Positions 6,774 to 14,532 of a stretch of 21,167 bases of DNA are shown piece after piece. The notes below the pieces were generated by a model, which was given only the letters and a program-made list of their open reading frames with translations, was not told the origin of the DNA and made no database searches. How positions within the stretch are numbered: position 1 is the first letter of the stretch; every line of letters begins with the position of its first letter. The position numbers and the translations under genes were made by a program. Origin of the DNA: Nitrospirota bacterium (lineage in GTDB: Bacteria > Nitrospirota > Thermodesulfovibrionia > Thermodesulfovibrionales > UBA1546); the NCBI GenBank assembly GCA_004298625.1, contig SCSY01000048.1, forward strand, positions 1 through 21,167. Reading direction: 5' to 3'.

Positions 6774-8600
6774 CTACTCAACAGTAACGCTCTTTGCAAG
6801 ATTCCTCGGCTGGTCCACATCGCATCCCCTTAATACCCCTATATGATATGCAAGAAGCTGCAACGGGATTGCCAGCAGGATTGCCATAAGAAAAGGATTG
6901 GTCTCCGGCACAAATATGCAATAATCCGAACGGCTGCCGACCTCTGCGCTGCCTTCATTTGTTATTGCTATAATCCTGCCGCCTCTGCTTCTTACTTCTT
7001 CTATGTTAGACAAAACCTTATCGTAAAGCCTGCCCTGAGGCGCCAAAAACACGGACGGGACGGCTTCATCAACCAATGCTATCGGCCCGTGCTTCATCTC
7101 TCCGGCAGGATAACCCTCGGCATGTATATAAGATATCTCCTTAAGTTTGAGAGCTCCTTCAAGCGCAATAGGATAATTTATGCCCCTTCCAAGATATAAA
7201 AAATCATCCGCCTTAAACAGTTCCTTTGCTATCCGCGCAATCTCACTGTCTGCCGCCAGGGCCTTCTCAATCATACCGGGCAGAAAAAGTAGATCCCTCA
7301 GCAGTCCCGTTGTTGAAGCCTTATCCATAGTCCCTCTTATCTCTGCAAGCCCAAGCGCAAAAAGATAGAGGCCGACTATCTGTGTCGTAAAGGCCTTTGT
7401 TGACGCAACGCCTATCTCAGGGCCTGAATGTGTATAAAAAACAGCCCCGGCCTCTCTTGAAGCAGTGCTGCCTACAACATTACAGATACTAAGAACCTTT
7501 GCGCCGAGCCGTTTTGCCTCTCTTTGAGCTGCAAGGGTATCGGCAGTCTCGCCCGACTGGGTTATTGCTATTAAAAGACTTCTCTGTCCCAATATGGGAT
7601 TTCTGTATCTGAACTCCGAGGCTATATCCACCTCTACGGGGATCCTTGCAAACTCTTCTATCATATATTTGCCGATAAGGGCTGCATGCCACGAGGTGCC
7701 GCATGCAACGATAAATATCTTTTCCAGCCCGGTCAGAACATCCCTGTTCAATCCAAATTCATCCATATTTACTTCGCCGCTTTCGGGATAAAATCTTCCC
7801 CGAACAGTATCGGCAATCGCCCTGGGCTGCTCATATATCTCCTTGAGCATAAAGTGCCTGTAGCCGCCCTTCTCGGCCATAGACGGACTCCATGAAACAG
7901 ATATGACTTCCTTTTTGACCGGCAAACCATCGAGGGTAGTTATTATCACGCCGTCGCCTGTCATAACAACCATTTCTCCTTCATCAAGAAATATCACATC
8001 CCTTGAATGGCTAAGAAAGGCAGGCACATCGGATGCAAGAAAAAACTCTCCATCGCCAAGGCCGATGACCAGAGGGCTGTCTTTTTTTATCCCAACTATC
8101 TTCCCCGGCTCCTTCTCATTCATCACCGCAAGGGCGTAGGCGCCTTTTACCTCTTTAAGGGCTCTCCTTACAGCGCCCTCCAGAGGGAAATCTTTTGAAT
8201 ACTTTTCAATTAGGTGGCATATAACTTCCGTATCGGTTTCGGATGTGAACTTATAACCTTCATCAATCAATCTCTTTTTCAGAGGCAGATAATTTTCTAT
8301 TATTCCGTTGTGCACGATCACTATTCCGTCGGACCTGTGAGGATGCGCGTTTTCTTCCGAGGGTTTTCCATGTGTGGCCCACCTTGTATGCCCTATTGCC
8401 GTGCGGCTGAACGGCTTATCAGCCTCCATTACGGAATAAAGGTCCTTTATCTTTCCCGTGCACTTTCTGACCTCTATGCCTTCTTCACGGAAAAATGCAA
8501 TCCCTGCGGAATCGTATCCCCTGTATTCAAGACGCTTGAGCCCGTCAAGGATTATCGGAACCGCATTCTTTTTACCTGTATAACCTATTATCCCGCACAT
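6774..8600 (-). CDS. glmS: glutamine--fructose-6-phosphate aminotransferase (isomerizing)
   Basis: Makes glucosamine-6-phosphate from fructose-6-phosphate and glutamine, the first step to UDP-GlcNAc. Starting at the ATG at 8600 the protein is 608 residues, the standard size, with Cys2 (MCGIIGYTGKK) as the N-terminal nucleophile of the class II glutaminase. 'GHTRWATHG' and 'HNGIIENY' follow. Two SIS sugar-isomerase domains then appear ('ACGTSWHA', 'TQSGETADTLAA', 'GRGINYPIALEGALKLKEISYIHAEGY' region), ending with the invariant 'DQPRNLAKSVTVE'. Reading could extend 39 codons upstream, but Cys2 must be exposed, so that start is wrong. No Shine-Dalgarno precedes ATG 8600; a heptanucleotide array lies directly upstream. 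It follows glmU by 55 bases. Confidence 0.97.
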   Translation of the reverse strand: MCGIIGYTGKKNAVPIILDGLKRLEYRGYDSAGIAFFREEGIEVRKCTGKIKDLYSVMEADKPFSRTAIGHTRWATHGKPSEENAHPHRSDGIVIVHNGIIENYLPLKKRLIDEGYKFTSETDTEVICHLIEKYSKDFPLEGAVRRALKEVKGAYALAVMNEKEPGKIVGIKKDSPLVIGLGDGEFFLASDVPAFLSHSRDVIFLDEGEMVVMTGDGVIITTLDGLPVKKEVISVSWSPSMAEKGGYRHFMLKEIYEQPRAIADTVRGRFYPESGEVNMDEFGLNRDVLTGLEKIFIVACGTSWHAALIGKYMIEEFARIPVEVDIASEFRYRNPILGQRSLLIAITQSGETADTLAAQREAKRLGAKVLSICNVVGSTASREAGAVFYTHSGPEIGVASTKAFTTQIVGLYLFALGLAEIRGTMDKASTTGLLRDLLFLPGMIEKALAADSEIARIAKELFKADDFLYLGRGINYPIALEGALKLKEISYIHAEGYPAGEMKHGPIALVDEAVPSVFLAPQGRLYDKVLSNIEEVRSRGGRIIAITNEGSAEVGSRSDYCIFVPETNPFLMAILLAIPLQLLAYHIGVLRGCDVDQPRNLAKSVTVE

Positions 8601-8609
8601 ATCAAACCA

Positions 8610-8644
8610 GTGAATAGTGAACAGTGATGAGTGAATAGTAAAAA
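8610..8644. repeat. heptanucleotide array just upstream of glmS
   Basis: On the plus strand the units are GTGAATA, GTGAACA, GTGATGA, GTGAATA, GTAAAAA. It occupies the glmS leader, ending ten bases before the start codon, where a ribosome binding site would normally lie. Confidence 0.8.
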
Positions 8645-8655
8645 CAAAAATCCAT

Positions 8656-10113
8656 CTATATTCCCCTTTTCTTTCTGCCCGACCTTTTATCTTTGACTGA
8701 CAACTGACGACTGACAACTGACGACTGTCTTTTAATCGCCCATCCCTCTATATTCCTCTGTTCCGCCCTGCTCAGCGCAAGCGCTTTGGGAGGAACATTT
8801 TTTGTAATCGTAGAGCCTGCGCCGATATATGCGTCCCTGCCGACTCTTACAGGCGCAATAAATTGCGTATCGCTCCCGACAAATACCCTGTCTTCTATTG
8901 TGGTCCCATGCTTTTGTTTTCCGTCATAATTGCAGGTTATCGTGCCTGCGCCGATATTGACATCCCGTCCTATCGAGGCGTCGCCCAGATAGCTGAGATG
9001 CGAGGCCTTCGTCCCTTTTCCTATTATGGATTTTTTTATCTCGACAAAATTGCCTATCTTTGCCTCAACGCCTATATCGCTTCCCGGCCTTATATGCGCA
9101 AAAGGTCCCACAACTGCCCTTGCCCCTATGACAGACCCTTCAACGACCGTAGAATCCTTTATTACAGCCCCGTCTTTAATCACGCTGTCAATTATCCGAA
9201 CATTCGGATAGACAACGCACCTTTGGCCTATTGATGTCTTGCCTTCAAGACAAACATTGGGATAAATAGTTGTTCCCTTCCCTATGGCAACCTCCGGATA
9301 AATAAAAACTGAATCAGGGTCAAAAAAAACAACGCCTTTTTCCATCCAAGCATCAACCAATCTCTTTCTGAATGCCTGCTGCGCCTTTAACAACTCCGGC
9401 ATTGTGTTGACTCCCATCAGCTCATCTTCAGAACCTATGCAATATGCGTTTACATTACAGCCTTTGTTTCCGGCAATGCCGATAATATCAGTCAGGTAAT
9501 ATTCATGCTTGACGGCATTAAGCGGAATCTCTTTGAGCAGGCCTACCACATCGGATTCAATTGCATATATGCCGCTGTTGACCTCGTTTATCTTTCTTTG
9601 AACTTCCGTTGCATCCTTCTCCTCAACAATGGATATGACATTGCCTGAATCATCCCTTAAAACCCTTCCGTAGGAAGCGGGATTGCTTGCATTGAAAGAT
9701 ATAAATGAGACGGCATTTTTATTTTTTCTGTGCAGCCCGAGGAATTTATTTAAAGTCGCTTCTGTAACCAAAGGGGCATCCCCATTCATTACAAGCACAG
9801 CGCCTTTAAACCCCTTAAGAAGCACCCATGCCTTCAGGACTGCATCCCCTGTGCCCTTCGGTTCTTTCTGTATGACGAATGAAACATCAGCGCCTTTCAG
9901 TGAATCTTTTATGTCCTTATAATGCCTTCCGGCCACGACAATGACCCTGGAGGGCTTGAGAGCCAGGGCTGAATCAACCACATACTGCAAAAGCGGCTTG
10001 CCGAAAATTCTGTGCAGGACCTTCGGCAGAGTGGAATTCATCCTTTCGCCGCGGCCTGCGGCAAGGATAACAACTGCCGTCTTCAAACCGCCGCCGCTGA
10101 CCGTGATCTTCAT
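8656..10113 (-). CDS. glmU: bifunctional UDP-GlcNAc pyrophosphorylase / glucosamine-1-phosphate acetyltransferase
   Basis: Acetylates glucosamine-1-phosphate and transfers UMP to give UDP-GlcNAc for peptidoglycan and LPS. The N-terminal nucleotidyltransferase shows 'LAAGRGERM' (17-25), 'PKVLH', 'GTGDA' (87-91) and 'MNGDAPL' (109-115). The C-terminal left-handed beta-helix acetyltransferase carries 'IRPGSDIG', 'KASHLSYLGDASIG', 'GAGTITCNYDG' and 'FVGSDTQFIAPVRVG'. At 485 residues it is some 25 longer than usual. The last residues (about 462-485, with SSVVSRQLSV) are encoded by a heptanucleotide array and are unlikely to be part of the fold. The start overlaps the DUF502 stop as ATGA. The order DUF502-glmU-glmS means two enzymes of one pathway are coexpressed; glmM is not in the window. 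Confidence 0.97.
   Translation of the reverse strand: MKITVSGGGLKTAVVILAAGRGERMNSTLPKVLHRIFGKPLLQYVVDSALALKPSRVIVVAGRHYKDIKDSLKGADVSFVIQKEPKGTGDAVLKAWVLLKGFKGAVLVMNGDAPLVTEATLNKFLGLHRKNKNAVSFISFNASNPASYGRVLRDDSGNVISIVEEKDATEVQRKINEVNSGIYAIESDVVGLLKEIPLNAVKHEYYLTDIIGIAGNKGCNVNAYCIGSEDELMGVNTMPELLKAQQAFRKRLVDAWMEKGVVFFDPDSVFIYPEVAIGKGTTIYPNVCLEGKTSIGQRCVVYPNVRIIDSVIKDGAVIKDSTVVEGSVIGARAVVGPFAHIRPGSDIGVEAKIGNFVEIKKSIIGKGTKASHLSYLGDASIGRDVNIGAGTITCNYDGKQKHGTTIEDRVFVGSDTQFIAPVRVGRDAYIGAGSTITKNVPPKALALSRAEQRNIEGWAIKRQSSVVSRQLSVKDKRSGRKKRGI
8696..8730. repeat. heptanucleotide array inside the 3' end of glmU
   Basis: Plus-strand units are ACTGACA, ACTGACG, ACTGACA, ACTGACG, ACTGTCT. The array is translated in frame as the SSVVSRQLSV stretch of the GlmU tail on the minus strand. 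Confidence 0.88.
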
Positions 10114-10727
10114 TCCACAGCCTCGGATATTTGTGAAGGAGACGCAATGCCGCCGGAAAGAATTATCTTTATGCCTTCATCTATCGGGATGTCCGTATAA
10201 AAAACATCCTGCTCGCTAAAAAGTATTATCTCTCCGAGATACAGATTATTTGTAGGAACATAAACTGCCCTGAGGCATAATTCATTGCCGTGCTTGTCTC
10301 TTTTTATTGTGCACTCCTTTGTTAAAAACCCGAATGCATAAGAACCGACCCTCGGATATTCAACTATAACAAACTTCTTGAACGAGCCCTTATTCTCCGG
10401 AGCAAAGGCATCCACGAGATGTTTTACGGAAGAATAGATGCCTTTAAATACGGGTATCTTTACAACAGCCTTCTCGATAAATTCTATCGCCTTTTTGCCG
10501 AAAACATTTGTTGATATTATGCCGACAAGAAATATCAGGACTACCGCAGAGACAAAGCCGAGACCGGGAACGTGATGTTCGAGAATCCTGTCATAAACAG
10601 GTCCGAGAATCCCGTCCACAAACTCAAAAAACCAGACCAGAACCAAGACAGTGATTACCGCGGGAATGGATACAATCAGTCCGGCAAGAAATTTTCTCTT
10701 AAGAATCGCTCGAATCGAAATTGCCAT
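10110..10727 (-). CDS. DUF502 family inner membrane protein
   Basis: A 205-residue membrane protein of unknown function. Two membrane helices are clear, at about residues 13-35 (AGLIVSIPAVITVLVLVWFF) and 55-75 (GFVSAVVLIFLVGIIS). They are followed by a soluble domain with the family's 'PVFKGIYSSVKHLVDAF' and 'GFLTKE' segments and a late 'YVPTNNLYLGEIILF' strand region. These match DUF502, found widely in gram-negative bacteria and plants (LIKE-COV). It starts after a promoter at 10736-10765 and overlaps glmU by four bases, so it leads the glmU-glmS group; a link to envelope biogenesis is inference. Confidence 0.85.
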   Translation of the reverse strand: MAISIRAILKRKFLAGLIVSIPAVITVLVLVWFFEFVDGILGPVYDRILEHHVPGLGFVSAVVLIFLVGIISTNVFGKKAIEFIEKAVVKIPVFKGIYSSVKHLVDAFAPENKGSFKKFVIVEYPRVGSYAFGFLTKECTIKRDKHGNELCLRAVYVPTNNLYLGEIILFSEQDVFYTDIPIDEGIKIILSGGIASPSQISEAVE

Positions 10728-10733
10728 CTCTTT

Positions 10734-10817
10734 TTATAATAAATCCACGAGGCTAAATATTGCAAGACCAAAGAAAAAAATAGCTACACCGGAATACGCA
10801 AGTCCCTGCGTTAACAC
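10734..10817 (-). CDS. possible 27-residue single-span membrane peptide
   Basis: A short frame from GTG 10817 to TAA 10734-10736 encodes a strongly hydrophobic peptide with the core 'GVAIFFFGLAIFSLVDLL', enough for one membrane span. It lies in the 102-base gap between the ydcF-like stop and the DUF502 start. There is no convincing ribosome binding site, and its stop codon overlaps the DUF502 -10 box. It could be a true small protein, a relic of a lost membrane gene, or chance. Confidence 0.2.
   Translation of the reverse strand: MLTQGLAYSGVAIFFFGLAIFSLVDLL
10736..10765 (-). promoter_or_regulatory. promoter of DUF502-glmU-glmS
   Basis: Minus-strand TTGCAA (10760-10765) and TATTAT (10736-10741) are spaced by 18 bases. 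Transcription would start only a few bases before the ATG at 10727, giving a very short or absent leader. The same TTATTATAAA string lies before the TetR and epimerase genes. Confidence 0.45.
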
Positions 10818-10829
10818 ACAGATCTGGTA

Positions 10830-11447
10830 TTATGCGCCAGTCCCATCAGCTTTAGCGTTGAAAATTATGAGCCATAAAAACTTGGAATACTCATCGAGCA
10901 CCCTTGCCCTATCTCTTTTTCTCTTCCACCAGTCGGCAAATTTAAACCAGCTTTCTTCCGAAGGAGCGCTGATTATTTTTATTTCATCTCCCATAATTTT
11001 TGTAAAAATCCTGAGGGCCCTTCTGCTGTGATAAGGAGAGGTGACAAGTATGCATGATTTATAGCCATGTTTATTCATAATCTCTTTTGTAAATATTGCG
11101 TCTTCTTCCGTAGTCCTTGATTTGTCTTCGAGCAAAATAGCGTTTTTAGGAATCCCAAGATAAACTCCATGCTCCTGCATCAAAGAAGCCCATGAATATT
11201 TCCAGACTAACGGGCCTCCAGCCATAATCACCTTGTCTTTTCTGGCCCATCCGTCCCTGAAAAGTTTAGCGCCGTATTCCACCCTCTCGGTCTCCTCGCC
11301 CGCAAGCACCACTATGGCGTCCGCCGGTTTCAATTCATCCTTGTAATACAGATATTTTCCAGCCTTCTCCAGGATAAAACCATGACCGAGATAAAAAAGG
11401 CCGCATACAACAACAAAGGCAATCAGCGCTTTAAAACATTTAAGCAT
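10830..11447 (-). CDS. YdcF/SanA-like DUF218 membrane-anchored protein
   Basis: A 205-residue protein with one N-terminal membrane helix (about residues 8-26, ALIAFVVVCGLFYLGHGFI) and a DUF218 domain facing the periplasm. DUF218 signatures seen are 'ADAIVVLAGEETERVEYGAKLF', 'VIMAGGP', 'EDKSRTTEEDAIF' and 'ILVTSPYHSRRALRIF'. Relatives (ElyC, SanA, YdcF) have been tied to envelope integrity and undecaprenyl-carrier metabolism; the reaction is not settled. It overlaps the upstream radical SAM gene by eight bases and closes the glycan operon, which fits a role in lipid-linked sugar handling. Confidence 0.85.
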   Translation of the reverse strand: MLKCFKALIAFVVVCGLFYLGHGFILEKAGKYLYYKDELKPADAIVVLAGEETERVEYGAKLFRDGWARKDKVIMAGGPLVWKYSWASLMQEHGVYLGIPKNAILLEDKSRTTEEDAIFTKEIMNKHGYKSCILVTSPYHSRRALRIFTKIMGDEIKIISAPSEESWFKFADWWKRKRDRARVLDEYSKFLWLIIFNAKADGTGA

Positions 11448-12825
11448 TATTCCTCCTCAAATACCATTTCAGCAATCTCAAGCCTGCTCCGGCTTTTATT
11501 AAAAATTCCTTAAAACTCCGCAACTCCTTAATCCTTTCAAATATATACCATGGACTAAGATAAAATCTCCTGTGCGCCTCCCTTAAAATACCGTTCAATT
11601 TTCCTTCGTCCCAGTTTTCATTTATTATGGCCGGCCTCCTGATATCCTTGTCCATCGGATTCTGCGCATCTACTTCTCTGTACCATCCCATCTTAACAGC
11701 ATCATCATAAAGTTTTGTGCCGGGAGTGGGCGAGAGGACACTGAACTGAGCATAAGCAGGTCTTATCTCTTTAGCAAACTCTATAGTTCTCAATTCATCT
11801 TCATAAGTTTCGACAGGGATGCCGAGGACAAAATAGGCCATTGGTTTTATGCCTGCCTTTCTTGTCAGCTCAAACGCCTTTTTTATCTGCTCCACCTTGG
11901 TCCCTTTATTCAGATAATCAAGCCCTTTTTGGTTTCCGCTCTCAACTCCATAAGCTATCATTGAACAGCCTGCCTTCTTCATCCACCTAAGGGTTTCTTC
12001 CTCAACAATGTTCACCCTGCCTTCGCATTTCCATTCTATTCTGAGACCTCTTTCAAGAATGCCCCGGCATATTTCCATAACCCTTTCTTTCTTAACCGTA
12101 AAGAGGTCATCGTAAATAATTATGGAATTAATCTTGAATTCTCTATTCACGAATTCCATCTCATCAAGAACATTTGACGCGCTTCTCGATCTCCATTTAG
12201 AGCCGAAAACAGCCTTATCGCAAAATATACAATGATAGGGGCAGCCCCTCGAGGTAAACATGGTTGTCACTTTTCCTTGTGACAATATATATCTGTATCT
12301 TTCATTCGGCAACAGGTGCCTTGCAGGAAAAGGAAGATTATCAAGATCGGCGATAAACTGCGCAGGCGGATTAATAATCTCCTTTGTAATCAGTCCCGGC
12401 ACATTGCCGATATCCTTCTTGCCCGATTCCAATCCATCTATAAGAAGCGGGAGACTCGTCTCGCCCTCGCCTTGTATGGCGTAGTCTATGTCGGAACACT
12501 GTTTGAATATCTTATTGCCGGCAACTGAGACGTGAGGCCCGCCCATAATTATATGCTTTGCATATTTCCTTGCTGCCCTCGCAACCTTGAACGCATTGTC
12601 TATCACCGGAGTCATTCCTGTAATGCCGATAAGGTCAGGAGAGATTGCCTTTATTTTTTCTTCAAGAGAGCGCATATCCAGCCCCTCTGCAAAGGCGTCT
12701 ATAATAGAGACCTTGTGCCCTTTAGCCTCCACTACAGCGGCAAGGTAAGCTATTCCCAATGGAGGCACAACAATATCCTCCCTGACAATCTGCCTCGGCG
12801 GCGGCTGTATAAAAAGAACCTTCAT
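11440..12825 (-). CDS. B12-binding domain radical SAM protein
   Basis: A 461-residue enzyme of the class B type. Residues 1-140 form a Rossmann-like cobalamin-binding domain ('VLFIQPPP', 'PPLGIAYLAAVVEAKGH', 'IIMGGPHVS', 'IQGEGETSLPLLI'). It lacks the DxHxxG histidine motif, as expected for base-off/His-off members. The radical SAM core begins with C195-x3-C199-x2-C202 ('GCPYHCIFC') that binds the 4Fe-4S cluster, followed by 'IIIYDDLFTV', 'YGVESG' and 'FVLGIPVET'. Such enzymes methylate or rearrange unactivated carbon or phosphinate atoms; the substrate cannot be read from sequence. Its ATG shares TGATG with the upstream membrane gene's stop and has an AAAAGGAG ribosome binding site. The operon suggests a glycolipid or other surface-molecule substrate (inference). 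Confidence 0.9.
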   Translation of the reverse strand: MKVLFIQPPPRQIVREDIVVPPLGIAYLAAVVEAKGHKVSIIDAFAEGLDMRSLEEKIKAISPDLIGITGMTPVIDNAFKVARAARKYAKHIIMGGPHVSVAGNKIFKQCSDIDYAIQGEGETSLPLLIDGLESGKKDIGNVPGLITKEIINPPAQFIADLDNLPFPARHLLPNERYRYILSQGKVTTMFTSRGCPYHCIFCDKAVFGSKWRSRSASNVLDEMEFVNREFKINSIIIYDDLFTVKKERVMEICRGILERGLRIEWKCEGRVNIVEEETLRWMKKAGCSMIAYGVESGNQKGLDYLNKGTKVEQIKKAFELTRKAGIKPMAYFVLGIPVETYEDELRTIEFAKEIRPAYAQFSVLSPTPGTKLYDDAVKMGWYREVDAQNPMDKDIRRPAIINENWDEGKLNGILREAHRRFYLSPWYIFERIKELRSFKEFLIKAGAGLRLLKWYLRRNNA

Positions 12826-14024
12826 CAGCCGCTCCTTTTCGTGCCGAAAATAATCTCTGAAACCCTAAATGCGCCAAAGGCAAAAATTACAAAGTATCCC
12901 AATGAAGGAAGATACATCCTGTGTTCAAAAATAACATCAGGCAAAACTGCTACAGAAGATGTAGGCGCAAGAATAAGGAAAAACCATAGGATGAAAAAAG
13001 ATATAACCTTCTGCCTTTTGAATAAAAACACTGCGAGTCCAAAAAGCGCAGTTATGCCGATGACTCCAAATAATGTTGTAAGAGGGGCTAAAAGACCTCT
13101 GGAAAGCCCATAGTTATAATCCAAATTCTGATTTATCGGAAGTATAAGGAGCTTGATATACGTCCATATCACCCTGAACTGCGTAAGAAAATATTCTTGT
13201 CTTGATATTGAACTTGTTTCAGGGTCTATGATTGAGGTAGGAGGAAGCTGAACAGCATCCGTTGATATAAATGATGTGATAAGGGACACTCCCATAAAAT
13301 ACATCAAGGGAAGAAGTGTCAGGAAAAATAAAAGGTGCACAGGCCATCTTCGAGAGAGAGCTTTAATATCCCCGCCGGATAGAAAAAAGAAATCATAGAG
13401 AAGGATAACCACAGGCAATGTACCTGCTATCTCTTTCGACCCCATGGCAAGAACAGATGAAAGGATAGAAAGAGAATAAAAGGTTAAGGTCGAGGTTGAG
13501 GAAGACTTAATCTTAACCTTAGCCTCAACCTTGTTTAAGCTTGCCTTTACAAACAGAACAAGCGCCAGCAAATAAAAAAACGCCGAGAGTATTTCAGCCC
13601 TCTGGACTATGTACACAACTGCCTGAGTCTGAATCGGATGGACTGCAAACATAAGTGCTGCAAGCAAGGAAATATTCATCCATTTCGCAGACCTGTTCCT
13701 CAGAGTAAAAATCAGAAGGATATACACCAGAATTGCATTTGCAAGGTGTATAAAAAAGTTCATAACATGATAGCTGAATGGATCCAGCCCCCCAATCGCA
13801 AAATTTACAGCAAAGGTTGCCATCGTGACAGGCCTGCTGATCAAAGGTGAGCCATTATAATAAAAAAAATACGGTATGTTATTTATGGATTTAATATAAG
13901 GGTGGGTTATAATCGAGGAATAGTCGTCAAAATGGAATGCAGAATCAAACGAGTTCGAATATGCAAGAAATGTAAAAAATGCAATAACTATGATTCTTAT
14001 GAGATGCGCATATTTATTTGCCAT
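12825..14024 (-). CDS. multi-spanning GT-C-like membrane protein (membrane half of a TMTC-type protein)
   Basis: A 399-residue protein with about nine to ten membrane helices. Marks of the TMTC/DUF1736 group, glycosyltransferase-C-like proteins related to O-mannosyltransferases, are visible. They are 'FHFDDYSSI' in the first loop with the Asp pair, 'SYHVMNFFIHLANAILVY', 'AVHPIQTQAVVYIVQRAE' and 'FEHRMYLPSLGYF' near the end. In known relatives the last of these is followed by one more helix and then TPR repeats in the same chain. Here those parts lie in the preceding gene (14014-14526). The genes overlap by 11 bases. A hexamer-built inverted repeat (13480-13534) is read in frame and encodes the loop KVEAKVKIKSSSTSTLT. 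A likely role is transfer of a lipid-linked sugar to a protein or glycan. Confidence 0.75.
   Translation of the reverse strand: MANKYAHLIRIIVIAFFTFLAYSNSFDSAFHFDDYSSIITHPYIKSINNIPYFFYYNGSPLISRPVTMATFAVNFAIGGLDPFSYHVMNFFIHLANAILVYILLIFTLRNRSAKWMNISLLAALMFAVHPIQTQAVVYIVQRAEILSAFFYLLALVLFVKASLNKVEAKVKIKSSSTSTLTFYSLSILSSVLAMGSKEIAGTLPVVILLYDFFFLSGGDIKALSRRWPVHLLFFLTLLPLMYFMGVSLITSFISTDAVQLPPTSIIDPETSSISRQEYFLTQFRVIWTYIKLLILPINQNLDYNYGLSRGLLAPLTTLFGVIGITALFGLAVFLFKRQKVISFFILWFFLILAPTSSVAVLPDVIFEHRMYLPSLGYFVIFAFGAFRVSEIIFGTKRSG
13480..13534. repeat. hexamer-built inverted repeat inside the GT-C-like gene
   Basis: The left arm (AAGGTTAAGGTCGAGGTTGA) and right arm (read on the other strand, AAGGTTGAGGCTAAGGTTAA) are near copies in opposite orientation. 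Each is built of AAGGTT/GAGGTT-type hexamers, around a spacer near 13502-13507. It stays in frame and adds a Lys/Val- then Ser/Thr-rich loop to the protein. The base composition and pattern differ from the flanking membrane-helix coding sequence. Confidence 0.7.
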
Positions 14025-14526
14025 AATTTTTCCTTGCTATATCCTCCAATAATTTATTCGTAAAAGGCACAAATGGCCCTGTAGGATCAAGTTCGATATA
14101 CCTGTTCAAAACCGGAAGCGCCTCTTCATATCTCTGCTTGGAATACAGGAAAAAACCGTAATTATAATAGATATCAGCCAGTCCTGGATAAAGGTCCATT
14201 GCCTTTTTATAATAAAATTCCGCCTCGGGGGTCATCTCGATCCTGCCGTAGGAAACAGCCGTATTCATATATGCAAGGCCGTACTCGGGGAAAATATCCG
14301 TTGCTTTTTTAAACTCCAATATGGCCTCAAGATCCCGGCCGTTAACACCTAAGGCCCTGCCGAGGTTATTATGCGCCCTTGCGTTATCCGGGGCTTTAGC
14401 AACCACATCTTCCCACAGCGCCACATCATCCTTCCAGACCTTATTGCGTTCATAAGTAAGATAAATAAGAAAAGGAACAACGAGGATAAAGACAAGCGTA
14501 TCCAGCCATCGGCGTTTCATCAACAT
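14014..14526 (-). CDS. TPR-repeat protein with one N-terminal membrane helix (TPR half of a TMTC-type protein)
   Basis: A 170-residue protein. Residues 8-24 are a membrane helix (LDTLVFILVVPFLIYLT), followed at once by 'YERNKVWKDDVALWEDVVAKAPDNARAHNNLG'-type sequence, whose Trp-rich start and first TPR are the hallmark of the region after the last helix in TMTC-like proteins. About three TPRs follow (NLGRALGVNGRDLEAILEF, AEFYYKKAMDLYP, NYGFFLYSKQRYEEALPVL). It starts six bases after the upstream radical SAM gene and overlaps the next gene by 11 bases. It therefore looks like the C-terminal half of a transferase whose membrane half is the next gene. Alternatively it is a stand-alone TPR scaffold left from an earlier full-length copy. 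Confidence 0.85.
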   Translation of the reverse strand: MLMKRRWLDTLVFILVVPFLIYLTYERNKVWKDDVALWEDVVAKAPDNARAHNNLGRALGVNGRDLEAILEFKKATDIFPEYGLAYMNTAVSYGRIEMTPEAEFYYKKAMDLYPGLADIYYNYGFFLYSKQRYEEALPVLNRYIELDPTGPFVPFTNKLLEDIARKNYGK

Positions 14527-14532
14527 TCCTGA

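Noticed and set aside
8601..8656. glmS ribozyme in the glmS leader
   Set aside because: The leader is only 55 bases and consists largely of a heptanucleotide array; the ribozyme core needs far more sequence and its features are absent.
8601..8717. N-terminal extension of glmS by 39 codons
   Set aside because: GlmS needs Cys2 as a free N-terminal nucleophile, and the extra codons are repeat sequence overlapping glmU.
12532..13113. Long plus-strand reading frame (193 codons) opposite the radical SAM and GT-C-like genes
   Set aside because: It lies antisense to two well-supported genes, has no recognisable domain and no ribosome binding site; other antisense frames in the window were rejected for the same reason.
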